Part shown: in pieces, positions 23,882-35,360 of the stretch
Position numbering within the stretch: position 1 is the first letter of the stretch
Layout: every line of letters begins with the position of its first letter
NCBI GenBank assembly: GCA_028554755.1
Contig: JAPTOF010000005.1
Location: 18,078,001-18,142,000 of the forward strand
Length of the DNA stretch: 64,000 nucleotides
DNA from: Cordia subcordata
Taxonomy: Eukaryota > Streptophyta > Magnoliopsida > Boraginales > Cordiaceae
Reading direction: 5' to 3'
Translations under genes and position numbers: made by a program
The notes under the pieces: generated by a model
What the model saw: the letters and a program-made list of their open reading frames with translations, nothing else
Databases searched by the model: none
Told to the model about the DNA's origin: nothing

Positions 23882-25381
23882 TTTTTTTTTTCTTTTAACA
23901 AGGGAGGCAAAGCCAAATTAAAATGGTCGGTGCTATTTGCTCCCTCTATATTTTCAACTTAGACCTCTAATATTTCTCTCTGTTTTTTTTTGGGTATAGT
24001 TGACAAAGGAAGGTCCAATCAGTTCCCCTAAGCATGGCCCTCCTACTCAAAAAATTGTAAGGGTTGCTACAAATGCTAATCAACAGCCAGCTCAAGCACC
24101 AGCTCCCTCTACTACTGCTGATAAACCCCAAGTGCAGGCTGCTACCAGCAATGCTGTTTCCAATGTATCATCTCCAAACAATGGTGCACTGAGAAACAAC
24201 AATAATATCCACCAACCAGGTTTATCTTACTATTCATTCGATTTTTGAAGCATATGGGTCCATTTGAATTAACTTTTAGAAAAGATGAATAAAATTTTTT
24301 ATAGAAAAAATATTCTTTTTACTGGAAAAAGGTTATAGGCACATAATCTGTTGGTAAACTGAATTCTAACCATTTTCTTGATGTATATACGCACCCCTTT
24401 GGATTTACTGTTAGAAAAAAGACAAAAAAACTTTTTTCATAAAAAAAAATACTTTTTTATCGGGAAAAAGCTTATCCAAATAGGCCATATATTTTTTTGT
24501 ATGTTCAATGTTTTTACTCCATGTTTGACAGCTAAGGGCATATACCTTAGAGGATTGCCTTATGATGTAACAAAGAATGGAGTTCTAGAAATGATCAAGA
24601 AATTTGGTCGAGTGAAGCTCGATGATATCCAATTCATAAGATACGAGGTTAGTCTTGAATATATTTATAACTTTTAAAAAATTTCAACACTTTTAATTCT
24701 ACTATCTTTTTTGAGATATGTATGTATGTATATATATATTTTCAAACTCCCCCTCCAGGATGGTTTCTGTTGTGGATTCGTGGAATTTCAAACTGCAGAT
24801 TCTGCACGCAATGCAGTTGAGGTACCGATTCTTCCTATTACGAGCTACTTTACCCTCTTTTTTTTTTTTTTTTGGTCAAAGGTCTTGTTGGCTACTTAAA
24901 CATGTACATTTTGATAACTTTGTGTTATTTTTCAGGTTGGTAAGGTAGAGATTGGAGGAAAAGAAGTGCACATTTCATACAAGAAGAAATCTGGAGCCAA
25001 AGGTAATAGGCCCACACATTATTCTCTTCATATACCAGAGAATTTTCTGACAAATAATAACGGATAAAATTGGAAATGTCTGACTTGATCGTTCAAAAAA
25101 CCGACCCTAAGCTAAACCATGGTTTTGCAGGTAACAATGGTCCGTGGAGACATTCATCCGGCAGAGAGGAAGGTCGTAACGGTAACTTTAACGGCCGGCA
25201 AGATGGCGATTGTTACAGGAATGATTATCGTCGTCAGAACGATAACCAAAGTGGTTATGCCGGTGAATCTCAAGTGTATCACCACAGGGGTGAAGGTTGG
25301 TTCTCCAATGGACGCAATGGAGAAGCTGCAGCTGCATATAGGAGGAATAACCAAACGAGGAATGATATAGTCACCCGCTAA
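21332..25381 (+). CDS. G3BP-like NTF2 and RRM domain RNA-binding protein
   Basis: Eight coding exons: 21332-21514, 22266-22572, 23240-23454, 24000-24219, 24532-24647, 24759-24821, 24936-25002 and 25131-25381. All junctions are GT-AG and in phase, giving 473 aa. An NTF2-like domain covers about residues 14-132 (VGNAFVQQYYQFL, HRFYNDSS, DAQDTL, VVVTGVY, FAQTFVLARQDKG, VVNDILRFVD). A low-complexity linker rich in Pro, Ala and Asn follows. An RRM covers about residues 310-385, with RNP2 IYLRGLP and RNP1 CCGFVEF. The tail is Gly/Arg/Asn-rich. The architecture is that of Ras-GAP SH3-binding proteins, which dimerise through NTF2 and nucleate cytoplasmic stress granules; the length fits plant members. 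ATG 21,332 is the first Met and begins the conserved N-terminus. Introns carry MITE fragments near 21,990-22,120 and 24,384-24,488. Confidence 0.93.
22983..23006. repeat. (CG)n/(CA)n alternating purine-pyrimidine tract
   Basis: A run of CACGCGCGCGCGCGCACACACG lies in intron 2 of the G3BP-like gene. Such strictly alternating sequence can adopt Z-DNA under negative supercoiling. Function is unknown. Confidence 0.6.
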
Positions 25382-26200
25382 GCTGGAATTTAGTAATAAT
25401 CTTGAATATATATATGTGTGTGTTCTTGAATTGATTTGCTTGTTTGCAAATTTGATGATAGCGAAGAAACCCTTTTTCTACTTGATTAATTTGGTATTAC
25501 AAGTTATTAGAAATGAACACATGGGAGACCCACCCTGTGATACTTTTGTAAGATATGGGCTCGTTTGGTATATTAAAATAGTTTAAAAAAGAAACATCAT
25601 TCCGTTTTTTAAATCTTATTTTTTATTTGATAGCACATGGTTGACAATTAATTCCCCAAATAGAAGAGAGTTTGACATATATAAAATTTTAGTAAATGGA
25701 GAATTCCACATAATTTTTCTTCCTTTTTCTTTGTCTTTAAAAGTTAAATAGAGTGATTAACTATATAATTTGTTGTGATTAAATATTTCAAAGTTAAATA
25801 TTATAAATCATATCCTTTAATCACAATTACTTTCCAACCATTGACTGAATAAAGGTATGCATTGGCTTATATCATTGTACCACAAGATACAAACTTTAGA
25901 GTTGCGCAACATAGTTTTTCGGAAAAAAGATTGGAGCCCTTCCCCCCCCCCCCCACCCCCTGGCAACCCACGCCCGCCCTTCCCCCCTTCTTTCGTTCAC
26001 GGATTATATTCTCAGTCATTAATATCGGTAATGATGGAGAGGACTGTGATTATCAGCAGATTCTATATGATGACTTTAGGTTAAAAAGAAAAAGAAAAGA
26101 AAAATAAAATTCAAGATTCATGATTGATACGAGAGTAGACTTTCATATCAAGCCACCCATCTAGTTCATGTCAGAAATGTGGGTCTCCAGTAGTTGTAGG

Positions 26201-26411
26201 ACCAGGATTGATTTTTTTTTTTTCAAAAATTTTTTTTAAAAAAATTACATTAAATTTGTAATAATTATTTAATTTAATTTCTAAAAAAACTAAAACTTTA
26301 AAAAAAACTCAAATACAGATTTTTTTTATAAGTCAAAAATTTCAACTTCTAAAAAATAATTAAAAACTATTAAAAAAACACTTTAAAAAAAAATCAATTT
26401 AAATAGACCTT
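26201..26411. mobile_element. GTTTGGAT-type foldback element, degenerate
   Basis: GGATTGATTTTTTTTTTTC at the left is complementary to AAAAAAATCAATTTAAATAG at the right. The roughly 210-bp inside has the same A/T-run structure as the clearer family members at 11,241 and 39,537. Confidence 0.4.
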
Positions 26412-27218
26412 AGAGCCAAACGCTCATTTTGAGAGTTATAAGTTCCAACAGTAAAACATTTCTCTCATATATTTTTTATTATTAGAACTTGTATAGGTCC
26501 CAAAAATAAGTAAAGCCAAACGACCTGTTAATCTCTTGTTGTGAGAGCTTATAAGCTTTAAAGCTCTAAAACCAGAAAAATTAGGGTGAAAAATGTACAT
26601 AAGGGGTGTTATATATGCAAATTTATTGATCATATAAATTACTTAAATATAGTGAATTGACCGCATCATTTTACATCATAATTACATAAATAATTTATCA
26701 TGATGAAATCGTGCTCATATCTTGAAAAGATCTAAAACCCCTTCCGTCCCTTTCAAATGTGCTACCCAACTACTATGTTAGTCTTTGTTCTACAATCCCA
26801 TCCGTTTTTCTGAAGGAAAAAAGTTTTTCTTTTTAATTTTTTGGTGCGATTTTGAAGAAAAAATTGAAACGACAATGGGAATTGTTTGCAATATTATAAA
26901 CAAAATTTAATATAATTAAAACTAAGTAATGCAAAGTAAGGGACTCATATAATAGTTCAAGTAATTAAAGTTTTTTTTTTTTTAAATAATGACTTGAGAT
27001 CGAATCTTAATTAGCTTTTCAGGTGATGCCTCGAAATTTTTTAAACGTGATGACAAAAATGACGTGATGATATAAGATATATAAGATACGAGACTTAAAT
27101 AATAATTTAAGTGGCTAAAAATAATGTCAAATACTTGCAACTGTGGGATCGGGCCAATAATATTACGATGTTATAGAGATGATGGTGGTCCAAAAACTGC
27201 ATTGCGGCTTACAGTGTC

Positions 27219-27250
27219 CACGTGGGCATCCAAAGGGCCCTCGACACGTG
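27219..27250. promoter_or_regulatory. Paired G-boxes without an adjacent gene
   Basis: CACGTG occurs at 27,219-27,224 (context CCACGTGG) and at 27,245-27,250 (context ACACGTGT), 26 bp apart, in a local GC-rich island. A possible TATAAAA follows near 27,361. G-boxes/ABREs bind bZIP and bHLH factors. No reading frame of note follows, so this may be a promoter of a noncoding transcript, a relic of a lost gene, or chance. Confidence 0.35.
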
Positions 27251-29308
27251 TTCTTGCTCTCTGTTTCACCAGCTTTCTGACAAGAGTCCTAGCATACCAC
27301 TGACTTTTGTAGCCAGTAGTCGAGCTTACAGCAGTCATCGTGCAACTTCGAGACTTTGATATAAAACTACTTAAATACCTTTTTATATTTATTATTATGG
27401 TAAAAATATTTGAAATTATGTAAAAGAACTAAAAGTGCATATTTTTATTTTATTTCGAAAAAAATGCCAAACAAATAATTGCATAAACCTCGATCGGATA
27501 TCATGGAGAAACTTTGCAGTCTATTTCATGTTTTAAGCGGCAAATAATTTAGACTAAACTGAGAAATAAAGCAAAACTTGTGTAATGTACGAAATAAATG
27601 CGTACTATATATATTTATTGTTGATGTCATTCGCATATGAACTCCATAAGCTTTTTGATGCAAAAAAGCTCCAGGAAGAGTTAATAACAGTGTGTGAAAT
27701 ATATAAATATGAATCACAATGATGTCCATTGTCTAATATACCCATAATATAATAAAAAGAGAACTCAAGCAACTACAAAATATTAAGAAAAGTGACAATT
27801 AAAGCATAGGTAATGTATTTGTTAGACATGTGGACTTAAAAAAAGGAATTAGGGATACAATAATTTGAAAGCTTCGAAATAAATTAAGAACAAATAATGA
27901 TAATAGATAAGAGAATTGTAATGGCATAGAAATTGAACATGTATGTTATTATTTAATTAAGCTTAAAATAGATTACCACACAAAAGAAAAAGAAAATGCA
28001 TAAAAGGCCAAGGCTTGAGTTGTACTCAATCTTCTTAAGATTTTTCATGCTTTACTATAATACTAAGAGCTTCTTAGCGCAAGTCTCTTAAAATACAACT
28101 ATTCACACTCGAGCAATAGCAGCCCACCAAATTGAAAACTAATAATATCACAACTCTCTCGATATAAGCTACAATTAAGCAAAAATGCTAATGCATAAAG
28201 AACTAAATTGTGTGATAAGCCAATATAGACCAAGACTATATATAACACTTTTTGACCAAACATAATTGTATCCAATTGTTAGAACTTCAATTGGCTAAAA
28301 TGAAAAAACATTATATGGCAATAAAAGCAAGCCATAATTTTTTGTTGTAAAAGCAAGCCCTTATCTCAATAATATCAATCTATCAAAAAAATAAATGTGA
28401 AAACATGGTTATAAAAGACAAAACTGAAATCATAACTTTGATGCAAAATAATGGCAATTGAGAAGCCACTTTCTGTCAATATGAGGAAATAAATTGAACA
28501 TGTACAAGAGACAAAAAATTACATCACAATGCCTTCTCCATGACACATAATATATAAATCATAATAAAGTGGGTCTTAAACTTTTATTGTGAGTCATAAA
28601 TTGAGCTAAAACACAGACCAAGATGCCACATGGCATATGTCAAATCCTTCAAAGTTCATATTTTTCTCATATTATTTTATGTGACATCTAAAAAATTTGA
28701 ATACTTAATTGAAGTTTATATTAAGATTAAAATGTAATATTAATTTTTTTAAAGTCAATATAGATTATAAAAGAGTTTCTCTATACTTGAATGTACTAGT
28801 TGAAAGTAGTTTCATTTTTTTGTAATTTTTTTTCTCCTTCACTTTTTTATTAAAATATTCACTAAATATTCTGTAATGCTTTAAATATGAACGTAAGATA
28901 ATGATACAAGATTTTTTTAATTTTTCTTTAGTACCTATTTTACCATTATTTTATTCTTTTCTTAATCTTTTTACTAGAGATTGATAAATATTGTCCTTTG
29001 TAATTTCTTTTATTATTTCTCTTTCTCTTAATTTTATTGTATTAACCAACTATTTAGAAATTAATAATTACTATTCTCTATAATTTCTTTCCTTTTTTCT
29101 CTTTTTCTTTTCATTTGATTGGATTAAAAAACTGTTTTATCATTTTTAAAATGAAATTTAAATGATGTAATAACCTTTCTCCATATTTGAATGTTGAAGA
29201 TAGTTGTATTTTGCATATCACATATGTAGGGGTATATAATTTAATTTGTACTATTTCTTATATGTGCTTATGTGACATTCAAAGAGCAACTAGATTCAAC
29301 TGAGATAC

Positions 29309-29310
<2 letters not shown>

Positions 29311-29348
<38 letters not shown>
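29311..29348. repeat. (TA)n microsatellite
   Basis: About 19 uninterrupted TA dinucleotides lie at the point where copy B departs from copy A. Further (TA)n runs lie at 29,562-29,588 and 33,119-33,151. Confidence 0.85.
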
Positions 29349-29351
<3 letters not shown>

Positions 29352-29556
29352 ATAGATGTATAGATATATAGATTCTAATAAGGGCATATCTGACCCAACC
29401 TATATTTTATCAAATTTTGGATACATCCTATCTAAAGAAGACTCTTATATAGAGTTAACTAGTTCCTTATTTTACGGGTCTTAAAGATTGTTATCTAATA
29501 TACGAAGAAATATCAAACTCTATTACTAGAATCCTATCAAATACCTATTAGGAGTC

Positions 29557-29590
<34 letters not shown>

Positions 29591-30179
29591 AAATATCATC
29601 CCCATCACTCTACAAATATCGCGAGGATTATAGCCTTAAGGTAATTCAATATTATTGGGTTCATTTATATACATATTATTAGCAAATTTATGCTTATGTC
29701 AAGATAACTTGACCCTATTGTCTTTGCTATATATGTCATGTTACGAGGCAAATTCGGGTATAACTCTTACTGGTTATTTTCTTTGTTATACATGTCATGT
29801 TACTAAGGTGAATTCGGGCATAACTCTTGCTAGTAATTTTTGGCATTATCAGATACATAGATATACATGATAATGATGTTAGAAACAAATTTGAATTAGG
29901 AGAGGATCCTACTCCAATGCCCTTGATGAACAGTATAAATGTGTCACGGAACAAGTTGTAATATATAATTAGCTTATATTCCTTGTTACCTATTTTGCTT
30001 GAAAGATAAAGGAACATTGTATTGTTAATTAACTTCAAATGTTATAATCAATGAGGTGGTCAAAAGTGCATTAATTATACGAGAAGACATTACCATTCGT
30101 TGCAAGTTTGATAACTGAAAAATAATTGTAGAAATTCCATATATTAAAACCAATAAATTGGTGGAACATTGAATAATTT

Positions 30180-30700
30180 GATATGAGTCATACCTGACCC
30201 GACTTGCATATTCTGAGTCCCGGTTCATACATGACCCAAAGAGGGCACCAACTTAAGTTGGTCCAGAGGTCATCATCCATGTGGCTCTGATTCCGTCAAG
30301 GTCAGGCTCGAGTATTTCAGAATAGCCCCTAAGCTATCCAAGAGTTAGATCTTCATAATAACTTAATTATACGGTTCCATCAGGATTATCCCAATCGGAT
30401 AGTCTCTTAAAAGGCAAAACAATATTCAACTACAATCCCAATCGGATCATCTCCTAAGAGGCAAAACAATATCCAAGTATAATCAACCGAGGATCTCTAA
30501 ATAAAACCAGTCACATCACGAGCCAAGGTACACTACCTTCAAATACAAATACTTTTCTGCTCAATCCAGTTTGACCAGATTACTGACTTGATCATCAGAG
30601 TCCCATTGACCAGCACTACTTTGATGTCCCTCTCACTTCGGATTAGCTATTTTCTCTAATTTGCTTGATATATGTGGGTCTAACCTTCGGATTGGAGGAA
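30180..30700. mobile_element. Degraded LTR-like segment, possible solo LTR
   Basis: This GC-richer stretch lacks reading frames and is absent from copy A. It contains two related units of about 60 bp (CCCAATCGGAT(A/C)(G/A)TCTC followed by AAGAGGCAAAACAATAT). It ends with a passage resembling the R/U5 end of plant Gypsy LTRs (TTGACCAGATTACTGACTTG, then ATCAGAGT). No TG...CA ends or target duplication could be fixed, so the identification rests on texture and general knowledge of LTRs. Confidence 0.35.
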
Positions 30701-30996
30701 AGAAAACTCACAAGTAAACGTAGCATTATCATAAATAATTAACCCTATTTGTAAATCAGCTTCATATAATCAAGATGTCAAATTAAATGAGAATTAATCA
30801 AGATGTCAAATTAAATTAGAATTAATTTTGTACTATGTTTGGTGTGCGAAGAAGACTCACAAGTAACGTTAACGTAATCATAGACAATTAACCATATTTG
30901 TAAATCAGCTTCAGATTCTCGCAATAAATCAAGATGTGAAATTGAATAAGATTTAATTTTGTACTATATTCTCATGTATCTATTATCTTCCCATGA

Positions 30997-30999
<3 letters not shown>

Positions 31000-31037
<38 letters not shown>
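31000..31037 (+). promoter_or_regulatory. (TA)19 tract at the TATA position of the SPH gene
   Basis: A pure TA run lies 39 bp before the start codon of the intact SPH gene, where a TATA box would be expected. The dead copy has only a short TATATATGTATATATCG-type sequence at the matching place (about 6,526-6,542). The run may serve as a length-variable core promoter. Confidence 0.5.
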
Positions 31038-31039
<2 letters not shown>

Positions 31040-31076
31040 TAAAAACTAATATGTTGACACTATCAAATTTGAAAGG

Positions 31077-31511
31077 ATGAGCTCCATAAATTCTAAAATC
31101 ATTTTTGCATTACTTATTCTTTCATGTAGCCTTATGCAGGTAACAATTTGTAAAATAACGCACCGAGTATACATGCATGTTATCAATAACCTTCCTCTAA
31201 ATTCAAAGCCATTACGCGTGCATTGTGCATCAAAGGATGATGACATTGGATTTCACAATCTTGCTGTCGACGACGATCTCCATTGGTCGTTCAATGTCAA
31301 TCTTGTTCGTAATACACTATTCTTCTGTCACTTTTGGTGGGAGGGAAAAGATAGAAGAATTGATGTTTGGACTGAAGAAGATTATTCCGTTTGTGGGGAC
31401 AAAGATGGTGATATATGCGTTCGGATAGTTAAAGAGGATGGTTTCTATTTTGGACATGGTCATCTACCTCCTTTCGGCATTCATGAGTTACAAAAGGTTT
31501 ATGTGTGGTAA
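31077..31511 (+). CDS. S-protein homologue (plant self-incompatibility S1 family), intact
   Basis: A single exon of 144 codons. The N-terminus is a hydrophobic signal peptide (about residues 1-27), so the product is probably secreted. The mature part has the S1-family pattern: VINNLP, RVHCASKDDDIGFHNL, DDLHWSFNVN, TLFFCHFWWEG, VCGDKDGDICVRIVKEDGFYFG. Its four Cys (RVHC, FFCH, SVCG, DICV) are as expected for two disulfides. The length is normal for the family. In Papaver the founding S1 protein is a stigma self-incompatibility determinant; most family members in other plants have unknown roles in secretion-based signalling. The start chosen is the first Met; codons for the paralogue's start align with it. 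A dead paralogue lies at 6,585-6,992. Confidence 0.88.
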   Translation: MSSINSKIIFALLILSCSLMQVTICKITHRVYMHVINNLPLNSKPLRVHCASKDDDIGFHNLAVDDDLHWSFNVNLVRNTLFFCHFWWEGKDRRIDVWTEEDYSVCGDKDGDICVRIVKEDGFYFGHGHLPPFGIHELQKVYVW

Positions 31512-32285
31512 AAGTGTGCCATCAAATTTCTCTATGTTACAATTAATAAAATGAAAGTGAGTCCACCTTAGCTATTTGTTCTTTTTCATATTTTCTGACT
31601 TCGAATATCCATATGTGTGTATATTTTCATATTTCTTGGGTGGATAGTTGCATGAAGGACAAATTAAATATCATAAAAAGAAAAAAAGGATAATAACAAA
31701 TAGTAGAGGAAATTGCAAAATATGCATAAAAGGAATAATAGCAAATAGTAGGAAATTGCATAATAAGCACTTATATAATGGTAGATTTTGTATGGTTTCA
31801 TGATCTAATACATGGTGAAATTATTTGATAGAGACACACATAGAAGTCATGCTTGACATTATTATTATTATTATTTTTTATTAAGTGACTACAATATTTA
31901 AAATTTTAAACTTGCAGAGAAGCATTTGTTGTAGTAACTATCTTAACAAATATGTGTTGATGTTTTCTTTCTTTTTTTTTTTTGCTCAAGTAAAATGTAT
32001 TTTACACCCTTGTACTTTGTCTAAATTGCATAAACCTTCCTATGTTTTCATAACTCGCTAGTATCCTAATACTACAAAAAATTATTGCTGATTACCCCTA
32101 TGTTATAAAAAATGGTTGCACAATAAACTGGGGTTATTGTATAACATTCTTTATAATAAGGGGATACTATCGACTTTTGAAACAAAAATAGTTTGATGTG
32201 ACTTCGATAGAATACAGGGGTTTACCCGTTTTGCTTTGAAAGTAAACAATTTTAATGTTTCGAATTGGTAACCATGAACTTTGAA

Positions 32286-32386
32286 TTGCGATTACGGGTT
32301 AATCAAGTAGATGAGACTATTTCGTCTATTATTGAGGTATTGAATTTGAATCTCGCAAGGATGAGGCTTTACAAGAAAAGAAAACA
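32286..32386 (+). mobile_element. SINE-like insertion with 12-bp target duplication
   Basis: Copy A has ATGAACTTTGAA once (9,133-9,144). Copy B has it twice (32,274-32,285 and 32,387-32,398) with 101 bp between. The insert has tRNA-like promoter traces, an A-box-like TAATCAAGTAGATGAG and a degenerate B-box ATTTGAATCTC, and an A-rich 3' end (AAGAAAAGAAAAC). Size, target duplication and tail fit a tRNA-derived SINE. Confidence 0.7.
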
Positions 32387-32637
32387 ATGAACTTTGAACC
32401 ATTAACTTTACCTTTTGATCCTCAACTTTAATATTATATTAAATTATCATTTTATCTAAAAATTTAAATTTATAAATAAATTACAATTTTATTTATTTAT
32501 CATTTTAATATTTCACACTCTTGTATTTGTTTGCAAATCTATGCAGTGATATGTCATGCTCTAAGCTTATCACTAGATAATTCCAGGACATCACTAAAAA
32601 GGAATGACTTTCCTAGTACATGAGACACAAATCCTAG

Positions 32638-32872
32638 TTCGTTCGGATTGACTTTTTTAGAAAGTATTTTCTTTTTTTATATATATATTTTAAAAAAGTT
32701 ATTTTTTTTAAAAATTACAAAATTTGACTTTTGGAAAAGGTTGAAGTTTTGCTTTAATTCCAGGGTTTAGTTATTTTTGAAACTAATCCACATGCTTATT
32801 GCAAAAAAGATGCATTTTTTTTTCAAAAAAGAAAGTAATTTTTTTTTATAACAAAAGTCAATTCAAACAAGC
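32638..32872. mobile_element. GTTTGGAT-type MITE shared by both duplicates
   Basis: The left end GTTCGTTCGGATTGACTT is complementary to the right end AAGTCAATTCAAACAAGCC. It corresponds to the element at 9,396-9,622 in copy A and so predates the duplication. Confidence 0.65.
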
Positions 32873-33113
32873 CTTAGATCTACAATCCGCTACAACTAAA
32901 TAAAGCTAATTAAATAAAGAATCATCAAAATGAAAATTATCACAAGTTACAGAATCATAATACTAACCTCTGTTAAGTCTAGACTAGAAAAGAAGAATAA
33001 ATTGTTCATAACTAAAATAGTCTGAGAGCATTATTTCAAAACAAATATATCCAAAGTGGATCTCTATCCTAACCAAACCACGATTATAGTCTACTCCTTA
33101 GCTTCTACAAGGG

Positions 33114-33154
<41 letters not shown>

Positions 33155-33379
33155 CAAGTATGTACAATACAGGTAAAAATGGATATAATATCAAATTTGT
33201 AGAATGTCGTAGATTCAAAAAATAGATGTTCGCGCGCACACAAACACACACACACACAAAGAAACTTCATGGCAAAAATGGTAAGTTTAGATGTCAAATA
33301 TTAATGACACAAATAAGTAGTTCAATATGTCCAATATACAAGTACTAGGTAGTTATGGCTACTAAAGGAAAGCAACATC

Positions 33380-34107
33380 TATGGGACTATTTGATGTAAT
33401 TAGCAGATTAGATAACGAATAACTGTTGTATTTTAACAATTATCGGATAGCTGTTTCACTAGTGGATTGTTTTAGATGTATTCGATAAAACTAACTAGTT
33501 GTTTAGTTAGCTGGTGAATGTAAAATGACCAAAAAGACATTGGTATTATGCTATTATTATTATTATTATGATGATGATGATGATTATCAAAATATTTAAA
33601 ATAATTTATTTTATAATTAAATATATTTAATTAGTAAAGCATAATTTTTTTGATAAATTAATTTTACTAACATTATGAACTAATATTTTTTTATTATAGA
33701 GATATTTTTAATTGATTGAAATTTGTATTTTCAAAAAATAATAAATGGACGAATAAGACCTATACTTAACTAATATATTTTGATGCAAATAGAACTTAAA
33801 ATGAAATTTTACATTATTTTGTATTTATATTTTTGAAAGAAAATATAAAATGTATAGATAGATTAGATAACGGATAGAATTGCTAAAAAGATATTAGAGA
33901 GAGAATAATATTACCAAAAAATGACGAAATACTAAACTCTATCTTGAAACGCACGCTAATAATATTAACGTTTCATAGATACTATTTCAAATACTATTTG
34001 AAAAAAAAATACTATGTACAAGACTATCATACCGAACAATTAAAATAGGAAGAAGTAGTATTTTAACTTGGTTAAAAAACTAAATTATGTTGCCAAACAT
34101 AGCTAAA
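33380..34107. mobile_element. 0.7-kb insertion specific to copy B
   Basis: Copy A reads straight from AAGCAACAT to AATATTAGGC at 10,109-10,130, while copy B has about 730 bp at this point. The insert is AT-rich and noncoding, with a (TTA)n/(TGA)n run at 33,550-33,582. Its ends (CTATTTGATGTAATTAGC and the complement of GCCAAACATAGC) are only weakly inverted. It is probably a MITE-class element, type unknown. Confidence 0.5.
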
Positions 34108-34455
34108 ATATTAACGGGTTGTTAGGCACATAAACTAAGTGGGATTCTTATTCAATAAAATAGAGCACTATCCTTCGCATTTATTCCCACCATAGGGTAA
34201 AAAATATTGACATTTATCCTCAGTCAATAAGGATAAGAATTTACAACCTTATTTAATGATCGTAATCTATATTATAATACCAAATATTTTCATTTCATAA
34301 AATTTTCTCTATCATTTTATACCGTATTTTAGTTGAGCATCAACATTTTAGTCAAATAGTCGATACCAATAACATTATTTCCGACATTAAAGTAAGCATT
34401 ATTTTTTTTAAGCAAAAATTATTTTGTAATCTAAATTTATAAATCATAATCTATA

Positions 34456-35230
34456 TTTTTACGTCCAATACAACAGGATTTGGAAATATAAATAATAATT
34501 TAATGTTATTCAAGTATTTCTCGTTCAATTATAACTTATTTATTAAGATGACATGCATGCACACATATAGATAAATATGTATATATAATTATTGAGTTTT
34601 GGACTTCACATGTATCCCATTGCGTACTTATTAATGGATATATATAACACAGAAAGACGATAATATATTAAAAAATGGAGAAGTACACAATAATCTTTTG
34701 ACAATTAGCTTATTGATGAAATGATTAACCAAGAAAGCAATTCTTAAAGAAGAAAATCTTTGCCTTCTAGGATCGAAAGTAGTTTTACAAAATCAAAAGC
34801 TCTAAATTAGAGCTTTTTTAAAAAAAGTTTAGAGAAACTATTTTTACAATATTATTTTTCCAAAAAAAATATTCTATATATTTTTAATATTGTCTTTAAA
34901 ATAATTAAAAATTAAATTCTTAAAATAAAAAGTCAAATAATCAGCGGTTTCTATTTAACAAGACTTTTACCTTTTATTTAAAATTCTATTGTTGAAAGCT
35001 TTAGAGTTCAGTAACAGAAATCTCATAGTTGGGCCGAAAAAAGTCACTTCAAGTATATACAGAAAAACATGTGTTTTAGTATGTCCATGACATAGATAAA
35101 CAATAACAACTTATTAATTAATATTTGTTAATGATTCAATCCTCCTTTCAGAAAAACAAGCTTTTTCTATGTAAATAAATCTCCTGATGATCAAACAAAA
35201 AATTATTCAACGGACACGATCGACTTGACT
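34456..35230. other. Intergenic sequence, no gene seen
   Basis: AT-rich. Near 34,795-34,995 there is a foldback stretch (AAAGCTCTAAATTAGAGCTTT palindrome region) that is probably another decayed MITE. Nothing coding before the AFP-type gene leader. Confidence 0.35.
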
Positions 35231-35354
35231 GACAAGGGTGCGTCAAAAACCAACATGTGCTCCATCACCCCTTAGCGCTCCCCCTGTTAATAATCTTTTC
35301 TCTCCAAACACCATCACCAAAGACCACCACCAAAATGCGCAAACCAGTCGTATC

Positions 35355-35360
35355 CACGTG
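35355..35360. promoter_or_regulatory. ABRE/G-box in the AFP-type gene promoter
   Basis: CACGTG in the context CCACGTGTC matches the ABA-response element core bound by ABI5/ABF bZIP factors. It lies in the CT-rich leader/promoter region about 740 bp before the start codon. AFP genes are known to be ABA-induced, so the site is plausible but unproven. Confidence 0.45.

Larger units (their letters stand above)
25440..28829. other. Intergenic region, MITE remnants and a G-box island
   Basis: No gene seen. It holds a poly(C) tract (25,942-25,969), a GTTTGGTAT-ended decayed element near 25,560-25,690, a foldback repeat at 26,201-26,411 and CTTATAAG palindromes near 26,540. A short promoter-like island lies near 27,180-27,370. 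The remainder is featureless AT-rich sequence. Confidence 0.4.
28830..34455. repeat. Segmental duplication, copy B (with intact SPH gene)
   Basis: Colinear with 5,980-11,775 in the same orientation, about 23 kb downstream. Copy-B-specific insertions are an LTR-like segment with (TA)n runs (about 29,310-30,700), a SINE-like insert (32,286-32,386) and a 0.7-kb insert (about 33,380-34,107). Just upstream of the SPH gene about 110 bp are tandemly repeated (near 30,700-30,790 and 30,850-30,940). Boundaries are by eye. Confidence 0.75.

Noticed and set aside
25857..26107. Proline-rich frames
   Set aside because: Produced by a poly(C) tract in intergenic DNA.
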